From: Streptomyces orinoci
GTDB taxonomy: Bacteria > Actinomycetota > Actinomycetes > Streptomycetales > Streptomycetaceae
Reading direction: 5' to 3'
NCBI RefSeq assembly: GCF_003121295.1
Contig: NZ_PHNC01000004.1
Coordinates: 124,010 to 188,009, forward strand
Length of the DNA: 64,000 nt
Position 1 is the stretch's first letter, and each line of letters opens with the position of its first letter. Below the pieces are notes generated by a model. The model saw only the letters and a program-made list of their open reading frames with translations. It made no database searches and was not told the DNA's origin. Of the stretch, positions 26,018 to 33,823 are shown piece after piece. The position numbers were made by a program, and so were the translations under genes.

Positions 26018-26809
26018 ATGACCGGCCCCAAGGCCCTGCTCGACCAGGACGGCGTAAGGCTCACTGTCGATGAGGCGGTCGCCACCATCACCCTCACCAA
26101 CCCCGCCAAGCGCAACGCCCAGTCGCCCGCCCTGTGGCGGGCCCTGGCCGAGGCGGGGCGGCTGCTGCCGGGCAGTGTGCGGGTGACGGTGTTGCGCGGC
26201 GAGGGCAAGTCCTTCTCCGCGGGGCTGGACCGCCAGGCGTTCACGCCCGAGGGCTTCGAGGGCGAGCCGTCCTTTATCGACCTGGCCCGTGGCTCGGACG
26301 CGGACCTGGACGCCGAAATAGCCCGCTACCAGGAGGCGTTCACCTGGTGGCGGCGCAGCGACATCGTCTCCATCGCCGCCGTACAGGGGCATGCGATCGG
26401 TGCGGGCTTCCAGCTCGCGCTCGCCTGCGATCTGCGGGTGTGCGCGGACGATGCGCAGTTCGCCATGCGCGAGACCAGTCTGGGGCTGGTGCCCGACCTC
26501 TGCGGCACCCAGCCGCTGGTGCAACTGGTCGGCTACGCCCGGGCCTTGGAGATCTGCGCCACCGGGCGCTTTGTCCATGCCGCGGAGGCGGAGACGATCG
26601 GGCTGGCCAATGTGGTGGTGCCCGCCGCCGAACTCTCCGCAGCGGTGGAGGACTTGACCGCGGCTCTGCTGGCCGCGCCGCGGGATGCGGTGATCGAGAC
26701 CAAGGCGTTGCTGCGGGGGGCTGCGGGCCGCACTTACGACGACCAGCGGGCGGCGGAGCGGGCTGCGCAGGGGCGTCGCTTGCGTGATCTGGCTGGGGTG
26801 GGGGAGTAG
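26018..26809 (+). CDS. Enoyl-CoA hydratase/isomerase family protein
   Basis: A 263-residue crotonase-fold protein: ATITLTNPAKRNAQSPALWRAL, VTVLRGEGKSFSAGLDRQ, AAVQGHAIGAGFQLALACDLRVCA (oxyanion loop) and ETSLGLVPDLCGTQPLVQLVGYARALE. Classical hydratases use two Glu residues; here the second region reads LVPDLCGTQ, with Asp in place of the usual Glu/Asp position of GxxPD, so isomerase or hydratase activity are both possible. ATG 26018 is preceded by GGAGG. It stands alone. Confidence 0.92.
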   Translation: MTGPKALLDQDGVRLTVDEAVATITLTNPAKRNAQSPALWRALAEAGRLLPGSVRVTVLRGEGKSFSAGLDRQAFTPEGFEGEPSFIDLARGSDADLDAEIARYQEAFTWWRRSDIVSIAAVQGHAIGAGFQLALACDLRVCADDAQFAMRETSLGLVPDLCGTQPLVQLVGYARALEICATGRFVHAAEAETIGLANVVVPAAELSAAVEDLTAALLAAPRDAVIETKALLRGAAGRTYDDQRAAERAAQGRRLRDLAGVGE

Positions 26810-26824
26810 TTTCCCGCGCACGGT

Positions 26825-27010
26825 TGCGCCCACCGGGTGGCACCCGGCGATGATGCGGCGTCTGCCTGCGGCTCTGGTCGTTCGGGTGCGGCCCGTATGT
26901 GGTTGCTCGCGCAGTTCCCCGCGCCCCTGGTGGGGCGTGCCCTTGGCGTTCGGGTGCGGGCCGTGGGCGGCTGGTCGCGCAGTTCCTCGCGCCCCTGAAG
27001 GGGGCGTCAG
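26825..27010 (-). repeat. Two tandem copies of the intergenic repeat element
   Basis: Two units of about 68 bases follow one another (about 26878-26944 and 26946-27010). Each holds CGTTCGGGTGCGG.CCGT, a CTCGCGCAGTTCC or GTCGCGCAGTTCC core, CGCGCCCCT and a GCCCC/GGGGC stem. The upstream part (26838-26868, CACCCGGCGATGATGCGGCGTCTGCC) recurs at 30172-30196. The second unit ends at the stop codon of the minus-strand gene 27007-27666, so it can act as its terminator. Confidence 0.75.
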
Positions 27011-27666
27011 CGGGTGCCGGTGGCGGTTACCACTACGGCGACCGTGCGGACCGGGCCGGTGGTCAGTGCGCGGCGGACCGCGAGGGCGACATCCAGGGCC
27101 CGGAACCCGTCCGCGACCGCGATCTGCACCTGCTGGTGGGCCTCGTCCCCCGGGGACAGGCCCAGCACCGGGGCCAGCCGCGCGACGCCGGGGACGGAGA
27201 GCGCCGGGTGGTCCGGCTCTCCCGGCGGCGCTGGGGAGGGGCGGCGCGCCACGGGCGCCCGCCCCGCCGGGGCGTCCAGCAGTCCGGTCACCCGGAGGTC
27301 CACCGTACGGACCGCCAGCCCCAGCCCGTCCCGGGCCGCCTGAAGCAACCGCGCCCGCAGCCGTTCCGCCGCCGGCCGCAGCGGCTGGTCCGCCTTGACC
27401 GCCAGCTCCGCCTCGATCCGCAGCGGCCCCGGCGGCAGGGCGCTCGGCGGGGGCGGTACCGCGGGAGCGCACGCCGTACCCCGCTCCGCCGGGGCGAGCC
27501 GCAGCTCACCCAGCCGGATGCCCCGCAGCCGGGCCGCCGCCCGCCGCAGGGCGTCGGCCGCCGCCGCCTCGGTGATCCACGCCCCGTCCGCCGCCCCGCC
27601 CAGCGGCAGCAGTCTGCCCAGTGCGAGTTGCCTTTGTACCGCCGTCGCCAACGCGTCCGCATCCAT
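27007..27666 (-). CDS. Conserved protein next to the Asp23 locus
   Basis: A 219-residue protein with a helical N-terminus (ATAVQRQLALGRLLPLGG..DGAWITEAAAADALRRAA), a Pro-rich middle and a C-terminal domain (VAVADGFRALDVALAVRRALTTG, then VRTVAVVVTATG) whose fold reads like an Asp23-type alpha/beta unit. From memory Streptomyces databases name relatives 'nucleopolyhedrovirus P10 family', which is uninformative. It is divergent from the Asp23 genes 135 bases away, and the two were probably inherited together. ATG 27666 was chosen as the start; longer frames run antisense to the Asp23 genes. Confidence 0.82.
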   Translation of the reverse strand: MDADALATAVQRQLALGRLLPLGGAADGAWITEAAAADALRRAAARLRGIRLGELRLAPAERGTACAPAVPPPPSALPPGPLRIEAELAVKADQPLRPAAERLRARLLQAARDGLGLAVRTVDLRVTGLLDAPAGRAPVARRPSPAPPGEPDHPALSVPGVARLAPVLGLSPGDEAHQQVQIAVADGFRALDVALAVRRALTTGPVRTVAVVVTATGTR

Positions 27667-27801
27667 GCCACCAGCCTGCCGCAGGAAGCCCGCGACGATC
27701 CGCGTAGCAGCCCCTAAGGTGGACAAAAGGACCGGTGGACGATTTTCCCTTCCCATGGATCCCTTGATTTGGGACGTTCCCTGGAAGAGAGGCGATCGAC
27801 G

Positions 27802-28239
27802 ATGAGCGAGCACCCGGGTACGGAGACTCCGGCCAAGGAACCGCAGGTTGCACCGGCCGAACGGGGCCGGACCACCATTGCCGATGGGGTCGTGGAGAAG
27901 ATCGCCGGGATGGCGGCGCGCGATGTGCTGGGCGTGCATGCCATGGGCGGCGGTCTGGCCCGTACCTTCGGGGCGGTCCGCGACCGGGTGCCCGGCGGCG
28001 GCAAGTCCGTCTCCCGTGGCGTCCGGGCCGAGGTCGGCGAGGTACAGACCGCCCTGGACCTGGAGATCGTCGTGGACTACGGCGTGGCCATCGCGGATGT
28101 GGCCCGCGCGGTGCGGGAGAACGTCATTGCGGCGGTGGAGCGGATGACCGGTCTGGAAGTGGTCGAGGTCAATATCGCGGTGAGCGATGTGAAGCTGCCT
28201 GACGAGGAAGAGGAAGAGCCCTCGCCGAGGATTCAGTGA
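27802..28239 (+). CDS. Asp23/Gls24 family envelope stress protein (first copy)
   Basis: A 145-residue Asp23 protein: RGRTTIADGVVEKIAGMAARDVLGVHAMG, EVQTALDLEIVVDYGVAIADVARAVRENVIAAVERMTGLEVVEVNIAVSDVKLP and an acidic tail of six Glu/Asp. In Staphylococcus, Asp23 polymerises on the membrane through the AmaP anchor and guards against cell-envelope stress. ATG 27802 follows GGAAGAGAGG. It opens a five-gene run that includes a second Asp23 and two membrane anchors, which suggests a membrane-bound complex. Confidence 0.94.
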   Translation: MSEHPGTETPAKEPQVAPAERGRTTIADGVVEKIAGMAARDVLGVHAMGGGLARTFGAVRDRVPGGGKSVSRGVRAEVGEVQTALDLEIVVDYGVAIADVARAVRENVIAAVERMTGLEVVEVNIAVSDVKLPDEEEEEPSPRIQ

Positions 28240-28249
28240 GGAGCGCGTG

Positions 28250-28453
28250 ATGAGCATGGCCGTGGCCGGCCTGATCGCCGGCATGGCACTCGGCTTCGCC
28301 GGATACTTCGGCGGATTCGGGGCCTTTCTGCTGGTGGCGGCGTTGGGCGCCATTGGGTTCATGGCCGGCCGGTTCCTGGACGGGGACCTGGAGCCGGGCG
28401 ACTTCTTCCGGCCGCGTGAGCGGGACCGCGAGCGCGACGGACGGCGGAGGTAG
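28250..28453 (+). CDS. Small membrane protein of the Asp23 operon
   Basis: A 67-residue protein: a glycine-rich hydrophobic hairpin (AVAGLIAGMALGFAGYFGGF and AFLLVAALGAIGFMAGRFL in outline) and a charged tail (DGDLEPGDFFRPRERDRERDGRRR region). The arrangement fits a DUF2273-like or YtxH-like small membrane component found in Gls24 operons. ATG 28250 has GAGGAG at 5 bases; gaps to neighbours are 10 and 3 bases, so it is co-translated. Confidence 0.88.
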   Translation: MSMAVAGLIAGMALGFAGYFGGFGAFLLVAALGAIGFMAGRFLDGDLEPGDFFRPRERDRERDGRRR

Positions 28454-28456
28454 GCG

Positions 28457-28810
28457 ATGGGGGGAGGGCGTGAGGTACCACCGGGAGAGCGGGGGGCCAC
28501 CCGCGTGGCGGATCGCGTGGTGGCCAAAATCGCCTCCCGGGCGGCGCGCGAGGCGCTCGCCGGTGAACTGCGCGAGCACCATGCTGCCCCGACCGCCTCG
28601 GTGGTGGTGCGGGACGAGTCCGCGCGGGTACGCGTCCATATGGAGCTCGGCTACCCGGTGGATCTCCGGGCCCGCTGCCGTGCGGTACGCCGCCAAGTCG
28701 CCGAGCGCCTCGAGACCTTGGCGGGGATGAGCGTGCCGGAGGTGGTGATCACGGTGGAACGGCTGCACTCGCCGCACCTGGACCGCGCGGGCGCGGGGCG
28801 GGTGCGATGA
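28457..28810 (+). CDS. Asp23/Gls24 family protein (second copy)
   Basis: A 117-residue Asp23 relative: RVADRVVAKIASRAAREAL, VVVRDESARVRVHMELGYPVDLRARCRAVRRQVAERLETLAGMSVPEVVITVERL. It lacks the acidic tail of the first copy and is more basic, so the two may form a heterocomplex. It starts 4 bases after the small membrane protein stop and its stop overlaps the next gene's ATG (ATGA). Confidence 0.9.
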   Translation: MGGGREVPPGERGATRVADRVVAKIASRAAREALAGELREHHAAPTASVVVRDESARVRVHMELGYPVDLRARCRAVRRQVAERLETLAGMSVPEVVITVERLHSPHLDRAGAGRVR

Positions 28811-29394
28811 GCGGTCCCGTCCATCTGGGCAAGGGCCCGCGGCCGGAGCCGGAACCCTCCGGCCGTTTCTGGTCGTCCAGGCGGGTGCCCGCGGCCATCG
28901 CCGCCCTGGTGCTGATGGCCGTCTCCGGGCTGTTCCTCTACGACGTGGCGGCGGTACGCGCCCACCACCCCGCCATGCACTGGCGCCGCCGGCTGGCCCA
29001 TGAGCTGGCCACCCGGCACCTGGGCAACGGCTGGGTGATCGCCGGCGCGGTGCTGGCCATGCTGCTGGGCCTGTGGCTGATCGCGCTGGCCGTCACCCCG
29101 GGCATGCGCGGGGTGCTGCCGATGCGCCATGAACTCCCCGAAGTACGGGCCGGGTTGGACCGGCGGGCGGCGGCCTTGGTGCTCCGGGACCGGGTGTTGG
29201 AGATCGCCGGGGTACGGGCGGTACGCGTGGAGGTGGGGCGCCGGGTGATCCGGGTCCGCGTCCAGGCGCACTTCCGGGACCTGGACGAGGTCCGGGCCGA
29301 TGTGGACGCCGTACTGGCCGAGGCGGTACGGGAGTTGGGGCTGGGCCGACAGCCGGTGCTCGCGGTGCGGGTGCAGCGTGCGGTGCGGCGGTGA
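28807..29394 (+). CDS. DUF6286-type membrane protein of the Asp23 operon
   Basis: A 195-residue protein with two transmembrane helices (VPAAIAALVLMAVSGLFLY and GWVIAGAVLAMLLGLWLIALAV in outline) joined by a His/Arg-rich loop, and a cytoplasmic domain (VLRDRVLEIAGVRAVRVEVGRRVIRVRVQAHFRDLDEVRADVDAVL) that looks like an Asp23-type fold. This is the DUF6286/AmaP-like anchor layout, and would tether Asp23 proteins to the membrane. ATG overlaps the upstream stop. Confidence 0.88.
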   Translation: MSGPVHLGKGPRPEPEPSGRFWSSRRVPAAIAALVLMAVSGLFLYDVAAVRAHHPAMHWRRRLAHELATRHLGNGWVIAGAVLAMLLGLWLIALAVTPGMRGVLPMRHELPEVRAGLDRRAAALVLRDRVLEIAGVRAVRVEVGRRVIRVRVQAHFRDLDEVRADVDAVLAEAVRELGLGRQPVLAVRVQRAVRR

Positions 29395-29416
29395 GGGCCG
29401 TGAGGTCGGTGAGGCG

Positions 29417-30022
29417 GTGAATGTGGTGCTGAAGGTGGTCAACCGGGTGCTGCTGGCGCTGGCCGGAGTGCTGTTGCTGGGGCTGGGCGCCGCCGTCCTG
29501 GCCGGTGCGCTGGATCTGCGGCGGCGCTGGGATCTGTCGCTGCCTTCCGGCTGGCCCTTCGCCGGACCGCATGACGTCCTGCTCAGCGCCGCCCACCGGC
29601 GCCGGTGGCAGGGCAGCGACTGGTGGTGGCCCGTGGTGATCATGGTGCTCTCCCTGCTGGTGCTGGTGGCCCTGTGGTGGCTGCTGGCCCAGCTGCGGCG
29701 CCGCCGGCTGGACTCGGTCATGGTCAACGGCGGTGACGAGGACCTGGTGCTGGTGCGCGGGCGGGCCCTGGAGGAAGCGATGGCCGCGGAGGCGGCGGAG
29801 CTGGCCGGAGTCGATGCGGCGATGGTCACCCTGACCGGGCGGCGCAGCGCCCCCGAGGTCCGGGTGACCCTGACCCTGGGAGCGCACTCGGCACCGGCGG
29901 CCGCGCTGCACCGGCTGTGCGCGGAGGCGCTGGATCATGCGCGGAGTTCGGTGGGGCTGGTGAGGTTGCCGGCGCGGGTGCGGTTGAGGGTGGTCCGCCA
30001 TCGGGCGGAGCGGGTTGAGTGA
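29417..30022 (+). CDS. AmaP-like alkaline shock membrane anchor protein
   Basis: A 201-residue protein: N-terminal helix (VLLALAGVLLLGLGAAVLAG), a Trp-rich loop, a second helix (WWWPVVIMVLSLLVLVALWWLL) followed by RRRR, and a cytoplasmic domain (ALEEAMAAEAAELAGVDAAMVTLTGRRSAPEVRVTLTLG). This two-helix hairpin plus Asp23-like domain is the AmaP architecture. The GTG at 29417 is 22 bases after the DUF6286 gene with GAGG upstream. It closes the five-gene plus-strand run. Confidence 0.88.
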   Translation: MNVVLKVVNRVLLALAGVLLLGLGAAVLAGALDLRRRWDLSLPSGWPFAGPHDVLLSAAHRRRWQGSDWWWPVVIMVLSLLVLVALWWLLAQLRRRRLDSVMVNGGDEDLVLVRGRALEEAMAAEAAELAGVDAAMVTLTGRRSAPEVRVTLTLGAHSAPAAALHRLCAEALDHARSSVGLVRLPARVRLRVVRHRAERVE

Positions 30023-30332
30023 GCACGGTTTGGGGTGCGCACGGTTGGGTGCCCCACTTGGCGGTTGATCGCGGGGCACCCCGCCGGTTGTGGGCAGTCG
30101 TTCCGCAGGGCGATGGGGGCACCTCCCAGCGGTAGCTGGGGGAGGGTGGGCACAACCGCCCATCGGGCGGCACCCGGCGACGAAACGGCGTCTGCCAACG
30201 ACGGTTGCCGGTCGGCCGCAGGCCGTACGTGGCTGGTCGCGCAGTTCCCCGCGCCCCTGATGGGGCACCCGACGCCCCTGGGGGCACCCCGCGCCACCAG
30301 TAGTGGGGCACCCCGCGCCGTGTGGACGGGCG
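30023..30332. repeat. Gene-free interval carrying the intergenic repeat element
   Basis: No gene is evident in these 310 bases. The part 30155-30270 matches 26825-26937 over about 110 bases, including CACCCGGCGACGAAACGGCGTCTGCC and CTGGTCGCGCAGTTCCCCGCGCCCCT, then a GCCCC-TGAT-GGGGC stem. The remainder is short GC-rich repeats (GGGGCACCC occurs several times). It probably ends both the AmaP operon and the SDR gene. Confidence 0.7.
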
Positions 30333-31088
30333 TCAGAAGCCGTGGCGGGCTCCGCCGTCCACCGGCAGCATCAAGCCGGTGAGATAGGACGCCGCAGGCG
30401 ACAGCAGAAAAGCCGCGCAGCGCCCGAACTCCTCGGGACTCCCATAGCGCCGCAGCGGAATGCGCGCCGAGTGCCCGGCCCGGACCTGCTCCGGGTCGCC
30501 GGAGAGCGCGTCCAGTTCGCGGACCCGGTCGGTGTCGATCCGGCCGGGCAGCAGCCCTACCACCCGGATGCCCCGGGGGCCCAGCTCCACCGAGAGCGAC
30601 TTGGCGAACCCGGCCAGTCCGGGCCGCAGTCCATTGGAGACGGTCAGCCCGGGGATGGGCTCATGGACGGACCCGGACAGTACAAAGCCGATCACCCCGC
30701 CCTCGGAGAGTTCCGCCGCCGCGGCCCGGGCCAGTCGCACCGCGCCCAGGAAGACGCTTTCGAAGGCGGCCCGCCACTGCTCCTCGCCGATCTCGGCGGT
30801 GGAGCCGGCGGGCGGCCCGCCCACGCTGATCAGGATGCCGTCGAAGCGGCCGAACCGCTCCCGCGCGGTGTCGATGAGCCGCTCGGCCGAGGCGGGGTCG
30901 GCGTTGTCCGCTCCCACCCCGACGGCGCCTCCGCCCAGCCGGGCGGCCGCGGCGGCGGCCGTCTTCTCGTCCCGCCCGGAGATCACCACCCGGGCCCCGT
31001 CGGCCACCAGTTCCCGCGCGGCGGCATGGCCCAGCCCGCGGCTGGCGCCGGTCAGTACATACACCCGGTCCTTGAGCCCAAGATCCAT
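30333..31088 (-). CDS. SDR-family protein lacking the YxxxK catalytic pair
   Basis: A 251-residue Rossmann protein with TGASRGLG (13-20) for cofactor binding, SVGGPP in place of the NNAG-type motif, and the C-terminal LPVDGG. Where classical short-chain dehydrogenases have Tyr-x-x-x-Lys, this protein reads S151-N-G-L-R155, so it lacks both catalytic residues. From memory, a divergent BKR-like SDR subgroup has this property. It may bind a nucleotide without classical carbonyl reduction. The SURF1 gene ends 4 bases before its ATG, so the two are co-transcribed. Confidence 0.9.
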   Translation of the reverse strand: MDLGLKDRVYVLTGASRGLGHAAARELVADGARVVISGRDEKTAAAAAARLGGGAVGVGADNADPASAERLIDTARERFGRFDGILISVGGPPAGSTAEIGEEQWRAAFESVFLGAVRLARAAAAELSEGGVIGFVLSGSVHEPIPGLTVSNGLRPGLAGFAKSLSVELGPRGIRVVGLLPGRIDTDRVRELDALSGDPEQVRAGHSARIPLRRYGSPEEFGRCAAFLLSPAASYLTGLMLPVDGGARHGF

Positions 31089-31092
31089 GCGC

Positions 31093-31911
31093 TCAGTCTG
31101 CCGTGCTGGGCGCCGCCGCGGCAGGGGCGGCCGCCTGCTCCGCCTCCTCGGCCTTCTTGGCGGCGGCCGCCTGCTGGTCGCGGCGCTCCCGGCGGACCAG
31201 GATCACCCAGCCCACCGGAACGAACGCCGAGAACAGCCACCACTGCACCGCATAGGCCATGTGATTGCCGATGCTGCTGTGGTCAGGGGCGGACACCGGC
31301 TCCGGCTGGTCGCTCCCCGAGGGCGCCTCGGCCAGCTCGATATAGCCGCCCAGCAGCGGCCGGTGCAGCTGCTCGGACTGCCGCCGGCTGTTGATCAGCA
31401 TCACCATCCGGGGCGGCAGCCCCTTGGTGTCCTTGATACCGCTGGAGTGGGTGGTCTCGTCCGCGCGCAGCCGGCCGGTGATGGTGACCTTGCCCGAGGG
31501 CGGGGCGGGAACCTTGGGGTACTGCAGCTGACCGCTGTCGGCCGGGATCCAGCCTCGGTTGACCAGCACCGCCTTGCCATCCGCCAGCATCAGCGGGGTG
31601 ACGACCATAAAGCCGGACTTGCCGGAGTCGTCCGTCCGGTAGCGGACGACCACCTCGTCCTTGGGGTCATAGCTGCCGGTCGCGCTCACCCGGCGCCAGA
31701 CGTCCTTTCCGGACACATCCCGGCCGGGCGAGCTCAGCTCGGTGACCGGAACCGGAGCGGCGGAGAGCTGGCGGCCGATCTGGTGGTTGCGCGCGACCCG
31801 GCTCTCATGGCGATGCAACTGCCAGAAGCCCAGTTTGATCATCACCGGAATGAGGACGAGCCCCACAAGCGTGAGGATCACCCACTGCCGGGTCAGCAGG
31901 AAGCGGTACAC
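31093..31911 (-). CDS. SURF1-family cytochrome oxidase assembly protein
   Basis: A 272-residue protein with two transmembrane helices at the ends (WVILTLVGLVLIPVMIKLGFWQLHR near residue 10; HMAYAVQWWLFSAFVPVGWVIL near 220) flanking an extracytoplasmic domain with VLVNRGWIPAD. That is the SURF1 layout; SURF1 helps insert haem a into cytochrome c oxidase. The C-terminal tail is Ala-rich. GTG 31911 starts the frame. It is 4 bases ahead of the SDR gene and 67 bases downstream of the exonuclease gene. Confidence 0.92.
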   Translation of the reverse strand: MYRFLLTRQWVILTLVGLVLIPVMIKLGFWQLHRHESRVARNHQIGRQLSAAPVPVTELSSPGRDVSGKDVWRRVSATGSYDPKDEVVVRYRTDDSGKSGFMVVTPLMLADGKAVLVNRGWIPADSGQLQYPKVPAPPSGKVTITGRLRADETTHSSGIKDTKGLPPRMVMLINSRRQSEQLHRPLLGGYIELAEAPSGSDQPEPVSAPDHSSIGNHMAYAVQWWLFSAFVPVGWVILVRRERRDQQAAAAKKAEEAEQAAAPAAAAPSTAD

Positions 31912-31977
31912 GCATCGACGTTACCTGGTGTCCCCGGCGGTCCCTCCGGTGGGTGCTGCGCGCCGCCCGCGCCCGGC

Positions 31978-32970
31978 CTACGCCCCGCCCCCCGGCGCCG
32001 GGACCACATGGGAGAGCAGCTGGACATAGGCCGCCTCGTCCACCACCGGAGTGTTGAAGGACCGCGCCTTGGTGACCTTGCCGGTGGGGGAGTCGGGGTC
32101 ATTGGTGACCAGCAGGCTGGTGAGCCTGGAGACACTGCTCGCCACATGGAGCCCGGCCTCGATGGTCCGGTCCTCCAGCAGCTCCCGGTCGATGGAGGTG
32201 TCACCGGAGAAGGCCACCCGCATGCCCTGGATGAGCTGTTTGCCCGGTTCATAGCGGCCGGGGTTGGGATAGGGGCAGGGCGGCAGCCGACGGCTGGGCC
32301 GCCAGCCGGCCGACCGGTACGAGGGCTGGTACCCGATCCGCGGCGAGCGGGCGGAGGGGCCGTCCGACCACTCGGTCAGCGGCTGACAGGCCAGCAGTGG
32401 CAGCCGCAGGCCGGCCTCTGCCGCACGGTGCAGGCTGGGCCGGAAGGTCTCGGCCAGCACCCGGGCGTCGTCCAGGGCGTGGTGGGCCCGCTGCTGCACC
32501 ACGCCATAGTGCGCGGCCAGCGACTCCAGCTTGTGGTTGGGCAGCGACAGCCCCAGCTCCTTGGACAGTGCGATGGTGCACAGCCGTTGCCGCACCGGGA
32601 CCTCCATCCCGGCCCGCGCATACTCCCGGGCGATCATCGACCAGTCGAAGGCCGCGTTGTGCGCCACCAGCACCCGCCCGGCCAGCCGGTCCGCGAAGTC
32701 GGCGGCGATGTCCTTGAACAGCGGTGCCTCCGCCAGGACTTCGGAGGTCAGCCCGTGAATCCACACCGGGCCCGGGTCCCGCTCCGGATTGACCAGCGTG
32801 TACCAGCTGTCCTCCACCCGGCCATGGGTGTCCAGTTGGTACACCGCGGCCGACACTATCCGGTCATCCCGGGCGAGCCCGGTGGTCTCCACATCGACCA
32901 CCGCGTACCCCTCGGGATAGGCGGCCGGCCAGGAGGCGGGCGATGCGGCTGCGGTGCTGTCGTCGAGCAT
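31978..32970 (-). CDS. DEDDh 3'-5' exonuclease with BRCT-like C-terminus
   Basis: A 330-residue protein. Residues about 20-190 form a DnaQ/epsilon-like exonuclease: VVDVETTGL (D and E), HNAAFDW (D), and HHALDDAR (H and D), thus all DEDDh residues are present. A Pro/Arg linker precedes a C-terminal domain (QGMRVAFSGDTSIDRELLEDRTIEAGLHVASSVSRLTSLLVTN) that reads as a BRCT fold, as in DNA ligase. It probably trims DNA 3' ends in repair or proofreading; the BRCT part would mediate protein or DNA-end contacts. Confidence 0.92.
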   Translation of the reverse strand: MLDDSTAAASPASWPAAYPEGYAVVDVETTGLARDDRIVSAAVYQLDTHGRVEDSWYTLVNPERDPGPVWIHGLTSEVLAEAPLFKDIAADFADRLAGRVLVAHNAAFDWSMIAREYARAGMEVPVRQRLCTIALSKELGLSLPNHKLESLAAHYGVVQQRAHHALDDARVLAETFRPSLHRAAEAGLRLPLLACQPLTEWSDGPSARSPRIGYQPSYRSAGWRPSRRLPPCPYPNPGRYEPGKQLIQGMRVAFSGDTSIDRELLEDRTIEAGLHVASSVSRLTSLLVTNDPDSPTGKVTKARSFNTPVVDEAAYVQLLSHVVPAPGGGA

Positions 32971-33261
32971 GGTCCAAAAGCTTAAGGGCCACCACTGACA
33001 ACCAGGCCCCTGGCCGATCTCCGTGCGAGTGGATCAGGCCAGCGGCGGGCCCGGTCCGGCGAGTTGAGGCCCTGCCGGTCGGGGCCTGATTGAGGTGTGA
33101 TATAGGCCCGACCGGTTCGCTTGGCGCGCCCAGCAAGTGCCGCCCCGCGCCCCTTGGGGGAGCTCTCCAGGCAGACGCTGGTCAACTGCCGTACGGTCAA
33201 AGCCCCTTCGGGGCATCCCGGAACGGTGTGTGAACTCCGGGGCGCCGACGCGGCGGCCTGC
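32971..33261. other. Gene-free interval
   Basis: I see no credible gene, RNA or strong hairpin in these 291 bases. An AT-richer patch (GTGTGATATAGG near 33096-33107) might be a promoter. A 62-codon frame at 33121-33309 shows no protein-like pattern and lies antisense to the following gene's end. Confidence 0.4.
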
Positions 33262-33717
33262 TCAAGCGCCGCCGGATACGCCGCCTTCCCCCGGCGCCCC
33301 GCCCGGTAAGGGCTCGACCCCCACCACATGACGTATCCGCGAGGGCTCCACCAGCACCATCACCCGCCGCTCACCCGGGATACGCCACTCGAACCGTTCG
33401 GTGCCCAGATAGACCCGCGCCAGTACGTCCATGTTCCGGTCCGCCTCCGGCCCCGTGATGAACCGGATGGCACGGCCCCGGATCTGTACCCGGTCATAGG
33501 CGTCGGCCGGGTCGGCGTGGGACAGGCACACCCGCGGATCACGGCGCAGATTGCGCTCCTTGATCCGGCCGACCGCGGTGTTGAACAGGAGCAGATCCCC
33601 GTCATGGCCCAGCCACATCGGGCTCACATGGGGCGACCCGTCCCGGTTGACCGTACCCACGTACCAGATGTGCGGCGCCTCGATCCGCGCCCGTATCTCA
33701 CTCGACAGCGCAACCAT
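33262..33717 (-). CDS. PPOX-class flavin/F420-dependent oxidoreductase
   Basis: A 151-residue split-barrel protein: IEAPHIWYVGTVNRDGSPHVSPMWLGHDGDLLLFNT, RIKERNLRRDPRVCLSHAD, YDRVQIRGRAIRFITG and the C-terminal RVMVLVEPSRIRHV. This is the pyridoxamine-phosphate-oxidase-like fold that binds FMN or F420. The substrate is not evident. ATG 33717 gives the usual N-terminus; a GTG 12 codons earlier is possible. Stand-alone gene. Confidence 0.9.
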   Translation of the reverse strand: MVALSSEIRARIEAPHIWYVGTVNRDGSPHVSPMWLGHDGDLLLFNTAVGRIKERNLRRDPRVCLSHADPADAYDRVQIRGRAIRFITGPEADRNMDVLARVYLGTERFEWRIPGERRVMVLVEPSRIRHVVGVEPLPGGAPGEGGVSGGA

Positions 33718-33823
33718 GAAGCAAGCCCTGCCCGGACGGGGCTTCCCGGACACATGCTGTCTCAGACATATGCATTCCGGTCAGTCGTCGGGTGGAGTCA
33801 CGGCCGTCCCGCCGGAGCTCCAG

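Noticed and set aside
28247..28249. GTG start for the small Asp23-operon membrane protein
   Set aside because: The ATG one codon later has the better spacing from GAGGAG.
33121..33309. 62-codon plus-strand frame in the 32971-33261 gap
   Set aside because: No ribosome binding site, no protein-like pattern, and it overlaps the PPOX gene end.
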